NCBI GenBank assembly: GCA_030591685.1
Contig: JAUVAX010000006.1
Span: 22,536-86,535 of the forward strand
Length of the DNA: 64,000 bases
Source of the DNA: Pseudobdellovibrionaceae bacterium
GTDB taxonomy: Bacteria; Bdellovibrionota; Bdellovibrionia; Bdellovibrionales; UBA1609
Reading direction: 5' to 3'
Numbering within the stretch: position 1 is the stretch's first letter; each line of letters starts with the position of its first letter. Below the pieces are notes generated by a model. The model had not been told where the DNA came from. It ran no database searches and worked only from the letters and a program-made list of their open reading frames with translations. The translations under genes were made by a program, and so were the position numbers. This document shows, piece after piece, positions 37,200 through 47,191 of the stretch.

Positions 37200-38123
37200 A
37201 TGATCGAAGTGAAACAACTATCAAAAAGTTACTCTGGGCATGCAGCCATTGATGACATGAGTTTTAAAATTAAAAAAGGTAAAATAGTAGGATTTCTTGG
37301 GCCTAATGGCGCTGGAAAGACAACCACAATGAAAATTATCACAGGGTTTATGACTCCCACCTCAGGGCAGGCTCTGATTAAGGGGCTTGATGTGTTTGAG
37401 TGCCCCCTTGAGATCAAAAAAGTAATCGGCTATTTGCCTGAAAGACCCCCTGTTTATTTGGATATGACAGTGAGAAGCTATATTACTTTTGTTGCAGGGT
37501 TGAGGGGTGTGCCTAAAGCTGAACTTTCTGAGAAAGTAGACGCCGCCATAAAGAAAACGAACCTTCAAGACGTCCAGGAGCGACGAATTGAATATTTATC
37601 CAAAGGTTATCAGCAACGAGTTGGCATCGCTCAGGCTATAGTTTCAGATCCTGAAATTTTAATTCTAGATGAGCCCACTGTTGGATTAGACCCTAATCAG
37701 GTTCGTGAAATAAGAGAGCTTATAAAGTCACTAAAGACAAGCCATACGGTTATTCTTTCAACCCATATTCTCTCTGAGGTCAAAGCCATTTGCGATGAGG
37801 TCATTATTATTAATAAAGGCAAAATAGTCACGCAGGGTAGTATTGATGAAATCACAAAGGCTGCTAAGGCCGCCGGTACCCTTAGTGTGCAGGTCGTGCG
37901 CCCCTCAGAGTCTGTAACAGGTTTGTTAAAGTCCGTAGAGGGAGTCACAGGGGTTGCTCTGCATGGTAATAAATATGAGATATCCTTACACGATATGAGC
38001 GAAGATATAATAGAAAGAGTCTCAGAGACTCTTGTTAGTAGTAAGTGTGGTCTTGTAGGGCTTAAAAAAAATGAAATAAGTCTCGAGGACATCTTCATAC
38101 AACTGACCAACGAAAATAACTAA
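37200..38123 (+). CDS. ABC transporter ATP-binding protein (GldA/NosF-like)
   Basis: GFLGPNGAGKTTTMKIITG, YLSKGYQQRVGIAQAI, LILDEPTVGLDP; ATG at 37200. Confidence 0.9.
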   Translation: MIEVKQLSKSYSGHAAIDDMSFKIKKGKIVGFLGPNGAGKTTTMKIITGFMTPTSGQALIKGLDVFECPLEIKKVIGYLPERPPVYLDMTVRSYITFVAGLRGVPKAELSEKVDAAIKKTNLQDVQERRIEYLSKGYQQRVGIAQAIVSDPEILILDEPTVGLDPNQVREIRELIKSLKTSHTVILSTHILSEVKAICDEVIIINKGKIVTQGSIDEITKAAKAAGTLSVQVVRPSESVTGLLKSVEGVTGVALHGNKYEISLHDMSEDIIERVSETLVSSKCGLVGLKKNEISLEDIFIQLTNENN

Positions 38124-38133
38124 GGGGTTATTT

Positions 38134-38901
38134 ATGAGGGCTATATTACTAATTTATAAAAGAGATATCAGAGCTCTTTTGCTAAGCCCCGTGTTTTTTG
38201 TCTTAAGCGGGCTTTGTGCTGCTATTTGGAGTGGTGCTTTTTTGCGAACATTCTTTGCCTTTGTTGAGAAATCAATGCTTTCTCAGCAAATCAGCGGCCG
38301 TCCCTCAGGAAACCTACACATGGAGGTCATTTTAAGTCACCTGACTTGGGTAAATATTCTTTTGATGTTTATTGTCCCTGTTTTAACTATGAAGCTTCTC
38401 TCAGAAGAGAAACGTCAAGGGACTTACGACCTCTTATTAACGGTCCCCATTAGTTCTACCCAAATTGCTGTAGGCAAATATTTGGCTGGGTTTGTAGGCG
38501 CACTTGGATTAATATTTATTTCATTTCTTTATCCCTTAGGCTTAAGTTTGGTTGTGGATGTGCAAATGGGGCCGCTTTTAAGCGCTTATTTAGGCTTAGT
38601 TTTTATAGGGTCTGTCTACGTAGGTATAGGTATCTTTTGCTCGTCTCTGGCTCGATCAGCTGTCATTAGTGCTGTTTTAGCAATAGTTATGAATTTGAGT
38701 ATCTTTTTAACAAGTGGCTTATCAAACTTGGTTAAAGGCGACGGGCTTTCATCTTATTTAAAGCAACTTGAGCTAGTGACTCACTACTGGCAATTTTTAA
38801 AAGGAGTGGCTTCGTCGTCATCAATAATATTTTTTATTTCAGTAATTGTATTTTTTATTTTTTCCACTCAACGAGTCATTGAGTTTACAAGGTGGAGGTA
38901 A
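38134..38901 (+). CDS. ABC-2 type permease (GldF-like)
   Basis: Polytopic; PVLTMKLLSEEKRQGTYDLLLTVPISSTQIAVGKY typical of gliding-type ABC permeases. Confidence 0.83.
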   Translation: MRAILLIYKRDIRALLLSPVFFVLSGLCAAIWSGAFLRTFFAFVEKSMLSQQISGRPSGNLHMEVILSHLTWVNILLMFIVPVLTMKLLSEEKRQGTYDLLLTVPISSTQIAVGKYLAGFVGALGLIFISFLYPLGLSLVVDVQMGPLLSAYLGLVFIGSVYVGIGIFCSSLARSAVISAVLAIVMNLSIFLTSGLSNLVKGDGLSSYLKQLELVTHYWQFLKGVASSSSIIFFISVIVFFIFSTQRVIEFTRWR

Positions 38902-38904
38902 GCT

Positions 38905-40422
38905 GTGAGTAGGTTAGGTCACATAAGTCTTGGTATTTCATTATTATGTTTGTTGGTCGCCTTTGGTGCCAGATACATAATTGGTGGTTGGATAAATTTT
39001 TTATTCGTCCCACTTATTTCATTTGTAGTTTTGTTTATACTAGGTCTTATTATTAATTATAAATATTATATTGAATTTTTAACTTTGAAAACCACTAAAA
39101 ACAGTTTAAATATGGGCACCTTGATTGTTTTAGGTGCATTCACATTTGGTATTGTAAATTATTTGGGTATTCGAACAAATGTAAATTTTGACTTGTCTTC
39201 AGAGAAACTTTACACACTGGCCGAACAGTCCTCCGAGGCGGCAAAGTCTCTGACTGAGGAATTTAAGGTATTAGTTTTTCATCGAGGAGAGCCGGATGCT
39301 GTGCTAAGGAGGCGTGCCCGAGAGCTTCTAGATCTTTATAAAAATGCCTCTAATAATATTACTGTTCAATTTATAAACGCTCTTGATGAGCCATTAAGGG
39401 CAAAAAGATATATTTCAAAACAAGATTATGAGAACAGAGGTTTGTACATCTACGTGGATTATGGAGGTAAAACTTTTAAAGTGGATCATCCTCAAAAGGA
39501 GGAGCAATTCACTCAAGTAATAATAAAATCAACCCGAAGCAAGAATCATAAAATATATTTTTTACGAGACCACGGTGAGGGTGATATTAAAAGTGAGGAC
39601 AGTAATGAATCAGGGTTGAGTCGACTTAAAAAAACTCTCGAAGATTATTCTTTTGAGGTTGAAGAGCTGAGCTTAAACAAAACGATCGCGGTCCCCAAAG
39701 ATGCCAAAGCCCTTGCTATTGTTGGTGCGAAATTTCAGTTTTCAAGTAAGGAATTTAATAAAATAGAATCCTATTTAAATAAAGGGGGGCGATTACTTGT
39801 AGCACTTGATCCGGGCCAAAGAACTGATTTACCAAATTTTTTAAAAAAATATAATATCGACTTTAAAGACAATTATGTGCTCGATCCTAATTCGAGTGTT
39901 GGTCAGGCTGTTGTTATTGCCACCCTATATTCAAAGAAAAGTAGAATTACTAAAAAATTTGGTGATCGCACAACCATATTTAATCTTGTGAGTGAAGTCC
40001 AAGTTTTGGATTCTTCAAAGTCGTTAGAGTCTGATAGTTTTGTGTTTTCGGGGACAGGGAGTGTTATTATTAATGATGTTAAACCGACTAGTAACGCGGC
40101 CGACCAAAACTCATACCCTCTTGCCGTAGCCGTGCGGTCTAAAGTTGAACCCGCGGCCTATTCTATTGCTGTGTTTGGTGATAGTGATTTTTTAACGAAT
40201 CAGTTTGTATTTGCCCTTTCAAATAGAGATTTGATTGTGAATACTATTGCTTACTTAACTGAGCAAAATGACTTAATTGCTATTCGTCCAAAAATACCAG
40301 AGTCGTCAACTATTGTATTAACCAGGTCTCGGTCACTGGGTGTTGTTTTCGGAGCTATCATAATCCCCCTACTACTTTTTATGGCGGCCTTTATGTTGTG
40401 GTTTTCTAACAGAGGGAATTAA
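38905..40422 (+). CDS. GldG-family ABC-type auxiliary protein
   Basis: N-terminal TMs, DLSSEKLYTLAEQSSEAAKSL..., IYFLRDHGEGDI, GGRLLVALDPG, C-terminal TM. Confidence 0.82.
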   Translation: MSRLGHISLGISLLCLLVAFGARYIIGGWINFLFVPLISFVVLFILGLIINYKYYIEFLTLKTTKNSLNMGTLIVLGAFTFGIVNYLGIRTNVNFDLSSEKLYTLAEQSSEAAKSLTEEFKVLVFHRGEPDAVLRRRARELLDLYKNASNNITVQFINALDEPLRAKRYISKQDYENRGLYIYVDYGGKTFKVDHPQKEEQFTQVIIKSTRSKNHKIYFLRDHGEGDIKSEDSNESGLSRLKKTLEDYSFEVEELSLNKTIAVPKDAKALAIVGAKFQFSSKEFNKIESYLNKGGRLLVALDPGQRTDLPNFLKKYNIDFKDNYVLDPNSSVGQAVVIATLYSKKSRITKKFGDRTTIFNLVSEVQVLDSSKSLESDSFVFSGTGSVIINDVKPTSNAADQNSYPLAVAVRSKVEPAAYSIAVFGDSDFLTNQFVFALSNRDLIVNTIAYLTEQNDLIAIRPKIPESSTIVLTRSRSLGVVFGAIIIPLLLFMAAFMLWFSNRGN

Positions 40423-41765
40423 TGAGGACAAATTCTGCACGGGGATTTTTTTCATTAGTTGTTTTGGGCTTAGCTTTAGTCTGGTGGGATATTTCCAACG
40501 AGAGTAATAAAAAATCAGTACGTGCCGGCTCGTTAAAATTACTAAACCCTGATAAGGGTAAAGCAAAACAGCTTTTTTTCGAATTAAATAATATAGAATT
40601 CAAACTTTTAAGAAGTAAAAATAACTGGAGCGTTATTTATAGAGGGCAGTCTTACATGGGAGACCATAATAGTATTGAGGTTCTGTTAAATGACCTAAAG
40701 TCTATTGATGTAAAGCCTATGAACTCATCCCCAAAGGGGTTTAGCCTAAATGATTATACAGGTACTTTAACTATTGCTACCGAAAACTCACCTCGCTCCC
40801 AAAAGTGGAGCTTTGGTGGTTTTAAAACCTTTGAGGGCCATAGCTATGTATATAATTTGTTAACGTCAAAGGTTCATAACGCAAATAGAAACTGCGATTA
40901 CTTATTAAATCTTGTGCCGAAAAAATTTATCTCTAACTTTGTTATGCTTAAAAACTCTCAGTTCAAAACTCTAAATTTACAATATGATGACGTAAAGTTT
41001 GATTTGAAATTAAAAAACAGTAAATGGTCCTTAAAAAGGACCCCTTCTGTTTTGTTAGACCAAAAGGCGGTTAAGCTTTACCTGAATGGGCTTCTTCACC
41101 TTTCAGGCACTGAGTTACTGTTAAGTGACCATCTAAAAGCCATAGATGTTAAAAACTTACGCCCCAATATTAGTTTAAGTGGCCGTCTGGAGGGTGGCCA
41201 TCTGGAGGGTGCCCGTCTGGAGAGTGATAGTGACTGGAGGTTAGATATTTATAAAACCCAGTCAGGTACTTGGGGCGTAGTAAAGGGTCGTGATGTTTTG
41301 TTTCGTATTTCTGAAAAAAGTTTTAAAAATTTAAAGTGGAACTTGAATGACTTTAAAGATAAAGAAAGTTTTTTTAAATTTAAACCAGAGGGTGTGTTTA
41401 AAATAGAGTTACAGGTAAATAATCAGTTAACCTCTATAAAACTCAATAAAAAGGCTTGGGTTGTTAAAGCGACTAAAAAAACCTTGAGTTCGGTTGAAGT
41501 TTTAGCATGGCTTACTAAAATTTCAAAACTAAGAGCCCGGGTTCTTTTAGAGAACTCTAAGCTTAGTAATAAGAACTTTATAAAACTATATGATCAATTT
41601 GATAAGATGATTTGGGGCATTGAATGGGGCGGGCCCATTGTGTTTAAAAAGCCTCCCCCTGTAGGGAGAAGTGATATAATAAGGGCGCACACACTTAACC
41701 CTAGAGTTTTTTTTGGTTTAGGCAAAAATGATATTGAGCTTTTTAAAGAGGGTTTGTTAAAATAG
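40422..41765 (+). CDS. DUF4340-domain protein
   Basis: N-terminal TM, repeated LFFELNNIEFKLLRSKNNWSV-type segments, position directly after GldG-like gene. Confidence 0.7.
   Translation: MRTNSARGFFSLVVLGLALVWWDISNESNKKSVRAGSLKLLNPDKGKAKQLFFELNNIEFKLLRSKNNWSVIYRGQSYMGDHNSIEVLLNDLKSIDVKPMNSSPKGFSLNDYTGTLTIATENSPRSQKWSFGGFKTFEGHSYVYNLLTSKVHNANRNCDYLLNLVPKKFISNFVMLKNSQFKTLNLQYDDVKFDLKLKNSKWSLKRTPSVLLDQKAVKLYLNGLLHLSGTELLLSDHLKAIDVKNLRPNISLSGRLEGGHLEGARLESDSDWRLDIYKTQSGTWGVVKGRDVLFRISEKSFKNLKWNLNDFKDKESFFKFKPEGVFKIELQVNNQLTSIKLNKKAWVVKATKKTLSSVEVLAWLTKISKLRARVLLENSKLSNKNFIKLYDQFDKMIWGIEWGGPIVFKKPPPVGRSDIIRAHTLNPRVFFGLGKNDIELFKEGLLK
41181..41225 (+). repeat. Three tandem 15-bp imperfect repeats within DUF4340 gene
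   Basis: ggccgtctggagggt / ggccatctggagggt / gcccgtctggagagt encoding GRLEG-GHLEG-ARLES. Confidence 0.85.
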
Positions 41766-41784
41766 CAGTACAAAAGGGATCAGT

Positions 41785-42765
41785 ATGGATATTATAAAAA
41801 AATCACCAACAAGAATAGATCTTGCTGGGGGCACTTTAGATTTATGGCCGATTTACCTTATGGTTTCTAAATGTGTCACCGTCAATTTATCAATAAACAT
41901 TGAAACTAAAGTTATTTTGCGGCCGATGGATACACAAAAAATTGAGGTGAACATTGTTAATTTAAACCATGAAAAAACATATAACAGCCTGGACGAGTTA
42001 TTAGGTGATAACTCTGCGAATTTAAATTTTATCAGACCTATTTTAGAGTTCTATGGCCCTGAGAGTGGTTTTTACCTAGAAACTAATTCAGAAAGCCCAG
42101 TTGGGGGGGGGCTTGGTGGGAGTTCTTCGTTAATGATTTCTACAATAAGGGCTTTTGATGAATGGATGGGGTTCAATAGAACTCTTTTGGAGAGTGTAGC
42201 TTTAGCTAAAAACCTTGAGGCTCAAATTTTAAGAACACCGACGGGCTGTCAGGACTACTTCCCCCCCCTGAGCCCAGGGTTAAATGTGATTAATTTTACC
42301 CCTGAGGGGCCTTGTTTGCGTAAGATCCCCTTTGATCTTGAATACTTAGAGAAAAGGCTTATTTTAGTGGATACGGGTAAGGCTCATCACTCTGGAATTA
42401 ATAACTGGCAGGTTTATAAAGCTGTAATAGAGGGCGATTCACAAACCTTGGCGGCGCTTGGCCGAATACGTGATGTGGCCCAGTCTGTGATGTCAGTTTG
42501 TGAGGAAGGCCAGCTAGAGAAGCTCCCAGAGCTTTTTAATCAAGAGTTTAAGGCGAGGGTTGAGCTTTCCGAAGGCTTTACCTGTGAGGAAATTGAGCGA
42601 TTAAGGAATGTCGTTTTACACGCCGGTGCAGATGCTGTTAAAATATGTGGTGCTGGCGGTGGGGGTTGTGTTTTGGTTTGGAGTGCCCCAGAGCTTAAAG
42701 AAAAGGTGATTAAAGAGTGCGAAAAAAACGGATTTCAAGTGTTAAAAACAAAGCTCCTAACGTGA
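41785..42765 (+). CDS. GHMP kinase (sugar kinase family)
   Basis: SPTRIDLAGGTLD, PVGGGLGGSSSLM, KICGAGGGGCVLVW motifs. Confidence 0.87.
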   Translation: MDIIKKSPTRIDLAGGTLDLWPIYLMVSKCVTVNLSINIETKVILRPMDTQKIEVNIVNLNHEKTYNSLDELLGDNSANLNFIRPILEFYGPESGFYLETNSESPVGGGLGGSSSLMISTIRAFDEWMGFNRTLLESVALAKNLEAQILRTPTGCQDYFPPLSPGLNVINFTPEGPCLRKIPFDLEYLEKRLILVDTGKAHHSGINNWQVYKAVIEGDSQTLAALGRIRDVAQSVMSVCEEGQLEKLPELFNQEFKARVELSEGFTCEEIERLRNVVLHAGADAVKICGAGGGGCVLVWSAPELKEKVIKECEKNGFQVLKTKLLT

Positions 42766-43625
42766 GTTCAAAAAAATCTTTTCAGGTGAAGAGATTTTAT
42801 GGCGTGGCTATTTCCGGAGGAAAGACCGACAAAACAGCCATGGCTGTCATTGAGTATTATCCAGAGCAAGGAAAAATTTTTTTAAGTGAATTGTACGCAA
42901 AAATAAAATCAACAGATAATAAAAGTGCCGATCAAAAGCTTCATGAACTTATTATTAAAAAGTCAGATGACATTGAGAGCCTATCGTTTGACGTGCCTTT
43001 AAAAATGCCAAAATGTATTCGTTGTTGTTTAAGTTGTCCGGGGTTTGAAGTATGCGATGAGGATGAAATAAAATGGCTCAGGGACAAGTATTTAGAGCGC
43101 AATAAATCAAAACGGCCTAAAAGATTTTTCACGCCCTATACAGAGCGGCCAGCTGAATACCATATTTCAACGGAGCTTGAAGAGAGGTTTCACCCCTCAC
43201 ATGCCTTAGGCGCTAATTTAGCGCCTTTGGTGGCTCGAGCCCATTATATTAAGAGGAGATTAAAGCTTAGTGCTATGGAGGTTTACCCTCGATTGAGTCT
43301 GTGGAGAATTGGCAGATCACTGGGGATTCAAAAATCTTACCTTAGACTCCATAAGCATTCTGTTGAGGGGGTAGCTATTAGAAAATCAATATTAGAAAAA
43401 CTCTCGGACAAAAATGTAGCTTTTTTATACTCACATGACATTAAACTTATGGTGGGTGAGAGCAATGCCTTTGAAGCCTTTTTATGTGCTTTTACGGCAG
43501 TTTTAAAGTACGTCAAACAGTGTGAAAAACGACCGAAGGGCTTTCCAAAAAATGAAGCATGGGTGGCGTTTCCTATTGTAGATATTGATTGGTCTTTTTT
43601 AGATTTTAAAAAAATCATGCAGTGA
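42762..43625 (+). CDS. DUF429-like protein (predicted RNase H-like fold) with Cys cluster; start uncertain (GTG 42717 or 42762)
   Basis: GVAISGGKTDKTAMAVIEY, SFDVPLKMP, AMEVYPR motifs; internal CIRCCLSCPGFEVC. Confidence 0.55.
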   Translation: MSSKKSFQVKRFYGVAISGGKTDKTAMAVIEYYPEQGKIFLSELYAKIKSTDNKSADQKLHELIIKKSDDIESLSFDVPLKMPKCIRCCLSCPGFEVCDEDEIKWLRDKYLERNKSKRPKRFFTPYTERPAEYHISTELEERFHPSHALGANLAPLVARAHYIKRRLKLSAMEVYPRLSLWRIGRSLGIQKSYLRLHKHSVEGVAIRKSILEKLSDKNVAFLYSHDIKLMVGESNAFEAFLCAFTAVLKYVKQCEKRPKGFPKNEAWVAFPIVDIDWSFLDFKKIMQ

Positions 43626-43641
43626 AGGGAAGTGTGGTTTT

Positions 43642-44463
43642 ATGAGAGTATTCATTGTAGGGGTGACATTTCTTTTAATGACTTTTAGTCTTTGGGCCAA
43701 TGAACAAAGGCCCATTCGCAATCTTGTTGTTTTCCCTGTAAACGCGCCGGCTGAACAAAAGGTTTATGCCGAAAAGTCCTGGTGGAAGTCGAGAGCTATT
43801 TTCACCAAAAATCAAAAATATTTAGTGGCGACCTTTAATTTTATGAAAAAAAAGAAGGTCTTTCAGCCCCGTTCAGAGCTCTCAAGTGCTGATGCTATTA
43901 TACTAGCAAGGTTTCTAGGGGCCGATGCCTTAATTATTTTTTATTATGAAAATTCAAAGGTTAAATCTATTGTTTATGATGGAGCCTCAGGCCTGGAGCT
44001 GTGGAAGCATACAATTAAAGTAAATCCACTTTTTTCGTTGGGCCCTCAGATTAAAGAGGCCACATCTCGGTTAAGTTATGATTTTTTGCAGTCGAGACCT
44101 TATGGGGGTCATATAATGTCCATTAATGGAAGAAAGGGTGAGGTGAGAGTAGGGCTTAACCACAATTTTAAAAAAGGCGAAATTGTTAAATTAGTAAAAG
44201 TCCTGCAAACGGGTGCGACCCCTGTTTATACGCATGGAACTCGAATAGTGCCCATTGGCGAGGCTGTAATTACAGATATTAACCGCACCTTTTTAACAAT
44301 TGATACCTTTGGGGCTGTTTTTGACCCCTCTTCGAATTATTATATTAACAAAGTGCCAAAAATAACTAAAAATACAAATAGTGCTGTAAAAACAAATAAA
44401 TCAGATGGATATGTATGGTTACTGTGGGTCTTAGGTGTAATAATTTTTACGTTCAGTATTTGA
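43642..44463 (+). CDS. Hypothetical exported protein with C-terminal TM
   Basis: Signal peptide MRVFIVGVTFLLMTFSLWA; C-terminal VWLLWVLGVIIFTFSI. Confidence 0.65.
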   Translation: MRVFIVGVTFLLMTFSLWANEQRPIRNLVVFPVNAPAEQKVYAEKSWWKSRAIFTKNQKYLVATFNFMKKKKVFQPRSELSSADAIILARFLGADALIIFYYENSKVKSIVYDGASGLELWKHTIKVNPLFSLGPQIKEATSRLSYDFLQSRPYGGHIMSINGRKGEVRVGLNHNFKKGEIVKLVKVLQTGATPVYTHGTRIVPIGEAVITDINRTFLTIDTFGAVFDPSSNYYINKVPKITKNTNSAVKTNKSDGYVWLLWVLGVIIFTFSI

Positions 44464-44470
44464 GGTTAAT

Positions 44471-45547
44471 ATGAGTGATTGGAAACTGAGGGCGCAAAAA
44501 AATGCCGATGTTGTGTTTTTTTCATATGCGACAAGCGAGCAGGAGAAAAATGCGAAAGAGGTTTACCTTTGGGACTTAGATAAAACGTATTTAGACACTC
44601 GCTTTGAGAGCCTGACAGGGCTTATTCGCACAGTATTTGAGAAACCCTTTCAGAAAAAAAACATTCCAGGAACAGGAGCCTTAATAAGGGCATTAAAATC
44701 TCAATGGGAGGCCAGTCAGCCCAACACTCCACTGGCGATTTATTTTATTACGGCCTCGCCCCCTCAGCTTGAAAGTAATATTCATGAAAAGCTTCAGTTA
44801 GATGGAGTAAATCCGTTTGGAGTTTACTGTAAAGATAATATTCAAAACTTAAGGCCTAAACGACTATGGCGACTGACTAAGCAAGTGGGCTTTAAGTTAC
44901 AGGCTCTTTTACAAATGCGACTGCGTTTAGGTGAGGATATCAGAGAAATCATGTGGGGGGATGACAGTGAGTCCGATGCTGTTATTTACTCTTTATACTC
45001 AGATATCTGTGCAAGACGGTTGGACCAAAAATCCATAGTGAGTACTTTAAAGCATTTTTTTGTAACAGGGGCTCAGGTTGAAACCATTATCGAGTTGCAA
45101 AACAAACTCCCCATTCATGACCCTGTAGAGAAAATATATATAAATTTAGCTGATGACACAGACTCTGAGTATTACTTAAAGTTTGGTCGTCGAGTGGTCC
45201 CCACGTCAAACACGTTTCAAACCGCTTTAGATTTATTTCAAGATAAACGTGTGGGAGTCGAGCAGGTTATTGCAGTGGCACAGGATCTAATCACCAATTT
45301 TGACTACACTGTGGATGAATTAGAAAAAAGCTTAGATGGCTTAGTTAAGCGTCAAGTGTTGGCTCAATCCACTATCGATGAAATCACACCAGCCTTAAAG
45401 GCACGCGGAATTATTCAAAATGATTTTGAGCTATCAATAATGCCAAAAGAAGTCGCTCAACGGGTGGAGGGTCGTGTTTATGAGCTTGAGGGGACCTTTG
45501 AGCCATGGGTACCGGAGCACATAGATTACGTTCGTGATTATCGCTAA
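44471..45547 (+). CDS. HAD-like phosphatase, DUF2183/App1-like
   Basis: YLWDLDKTYLDT (DxDxT), YFITASPPQL, PKRLWRLTKQVGFKLQAL, MWGDDSESDAVIY. Confidence 0.65.
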   Translation: MSDWKLRAQKNADVVFFSYATSEQEKNAKEVYLWDLDKTYLDTRFESLTGLIRTVFEKPFQKKNIPGTGALIRALKSQWEASQPNTPLAIYFITASPPQLESNIHEKLQLDGVNPFGVYCKDNIQNLRPKRLWRLTKQVGFKLQALLQMRLRLGEDIREIMWGDDSESDAVIYSLYSDICARRLDQKSIVSTLKHFFVTGAQVETIIELQNKLPIHDPVEKIYINLADDTDSEYYLKFGRRVVPTSNTFQTALDLFQDKRVGVEQVIAVAQDLITNFDYTVDELEKSLDGLVKRQVLAQSTIDEITPALKARGIIQNDFELSIMPKEVAQRVEGRVYELEGTFEPWVPEHIDYVRDYR

Positions 45548-45567
45548 TAAACAATTAAAGGTAATAT

Positions 45568-46035
45568 TTATTCAAACTCAATAGGATAAGCTCTTTGAAT
45601 GGCTTCTCCTTCAAAGGGCTGAAATACAGCTTTATAAATAGAGCTTGTTAGGCATTGAATCAGCTGCTTGTCTGAAATATTAGACTGCAAGAGGCTTACA
45701 TCAGTGACCCTCCCATTGGGAAAGACGGTGACTCCTAGTAAAACTAAACCCTTTATTTCTCCAATATCAACGACTCGGTTTAAACGGCAACGCTGAAACT
45801 CAGCCGCCTGTTTGGCTAAGACAGCGTCCATACTTTGGTTTTTAGGGGTTACGGCATTAAGTTCGATTTGTGTGATTTGTTTTTTTTGAGGTTTTGGTGA
45901 GCTATGTAAGTTTACTAAAGGAGAGGGTTCTGGGATGTAGTTTTCTAGATGAGCCTTTAGTGAGTCTTCAAAAAAATAAACAAGCCCTGCAGAGATCAAC
46001 AGAGCTATTATTATAATGAGTTTTACGGCCTTCAT
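45568..46035 (-). CDS. AgmX/PglI C-terminal-domain / TonB-like protein
   Basis: N-terminal TM; VFPNGRVTDVSLLQSNISDKQLIQCLTSSIYKAVFQPFEG. Confidence 0.65.
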   Translation of the reverse strand: MKAVKLIIIIALLISAGLVYFFEDSLKAHLENYIPEPSPLVNLHSSPKPQKKQITQIELNAVTPKNQSMDAVLAKQAAEFQRCRLNRVVDIGEIKGLVLLGVTVFPNGRVTDVSLLQSNISDKQLIQCLTSSIYKAVFQPFEGEAIQRAYPIEFE

Positions 46036-46044
46036 GATTATAGG

Positions 46045-46392
46045 CTATTTACTTTTAGCCGGGGTGTCAGCTGGTTTTTTTTCAACAGGAGTGCTGCCTG
46101 TTGTGCTTTTAGTTTGCTCAGTTTTGGCTTGAGGAATAAAATCATCTGTGAGGCTTTTAGAAGACCCACTGGTCATATAGGCCAAAGTTAATGAGGTCGT
46201 TGCAAATAAAATAGCAACGGTTCTTGTGGCTTTAACAAGAAAGTTGGCTCCACCGCCGGACCCAAACACAGAGCTAGATCCGCCCCCCGCTCCAAAAGCT
46301 CCAAGGGCGCCGCCTTTAGAGTCTTGTAAAAGCACAAGGCCAATGAGTGCGACAATAAAAATAATATGTAAAACGGCTATAGTTGTTAACAT
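46045..46392 (-). CDS. secG: Preprotein translocase subunit SecG
   Basis: MLTTIAVLHIIFIVALIGLVLLQDSKGGALGAFGAGGGSSSVFGSGGG, second TM. Confidence 0.92.
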   Translation of the reverse strand: MLTTIAVLHIIFIVALIGLVLLQDSKGGALGAFGAGGGSSSVFGSGGGANFLVKATRTVAILFATTSLTLAYMTSGSSKSLTDDFIPQAKTEQTKSTTGSTPVEKKPADTPAKSK

Positions 46393-46555
46393 GGTGTCCT
46401 CCAAAAATGGGGGCAGTATAGGGTGGAGGGATGGATTTTGCCAAGTCATTTAGACTCGACGACCTGCGTCTATGGGCGTGTTTTGGTTTAATTGATGAGA
46501 AGGCTTGAGTCTTTAAATTCTTTGAAATTTCAAAAGAATCAGGCTACAAGATTTT

Positions 46556-47191
46556 ATGGCATTTCTTGCATTTGAGGGCATTGATGGTTGTGGTAAATCA
46601 ACCCTAATAGCGAAGCTACAGGCTTACTTACAAAGTAAAGGGACTTCGGTTTACCTCACTCGTGAGCCGGGGGGGACCCCTTTAGCTGAAGAAATACGCG
46701 AGCTTATTATCCGCCGCGATGGTGAGGCCCCTAACCCTAGAGCTGAAATACTACTTTATGAAGCCGCAAGGAGCCAGCATGTTGAGAAGGTGATTAAACC
46801 TCAGCTAAGTGAAGGTGTCTGGGTGCTCTCAGATCGATTTACGGCGAGCTCCTTAGCTTTTCAGGCTGGAGGCCGTGGCTTAGATGAAGATTCAATTACG
46901 TATTTAAATAATTACGCCGTCAATGGGTGCCAGCCAGACTTTAATGTTCTTCTAGATTTAACTGTTGAGGGGGCCGAAAAGCGTCGACAAACACGAACTC
47001 ATGAAAGTGGCCAGCAGCCTGATCGTTTTGAGGTTGAAGAGCAAGACTTTCACAACAGGGTCCGTGACCATTACTTGATGCAGGCTAAAGAGTCTCCTTC
47101 ACATTGGATTGTCTTAGAGGCTCGCTTTACACCAGAGGAAATATTTAATAATTTACTCACTCAACTAAGGCTGCGATCTTGGCTCGATTAA
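46556..47191 (+). CDS. tmk: Thymidylate kinase
   Basis: FLAFEGIDGCGKSTLIAKL, TREPGGTPLAEEIREL, DRFTASSLAFQ motifs. Confidence 0.95.
   Translation: MAFLAFEGIDGCGKSTLIAKLQAYLQSKGTSVYLTREPGGTPLAEEIRELIIRRDGEAPNPRAEILLYEAARSQHVEKVIKPQLSEGVWVLSDRFTASSLAFQAGGRGLDEDSITYLNNYAVNGCQPDFNVLLDLTVEGAEKRRQTRTHESGQQPDRFEVEEQDFHNRVRDHYLMQAKESPSHWIVLEARFTPEEIFNNLLTQLRLRSWLD

Noticed and set aside
37697-38110. 137-aa minus-strand ORF opposite the ABC ATPase gene
   Set aside because: Antisense to a strongly supported ATPase CDS; no domain motifs.
46226-46453. Pro-rich plus-strand ORF opposite secG
   Set aside because: Complement of the Gly/Ala/Ser-rich SecG coding sequence.
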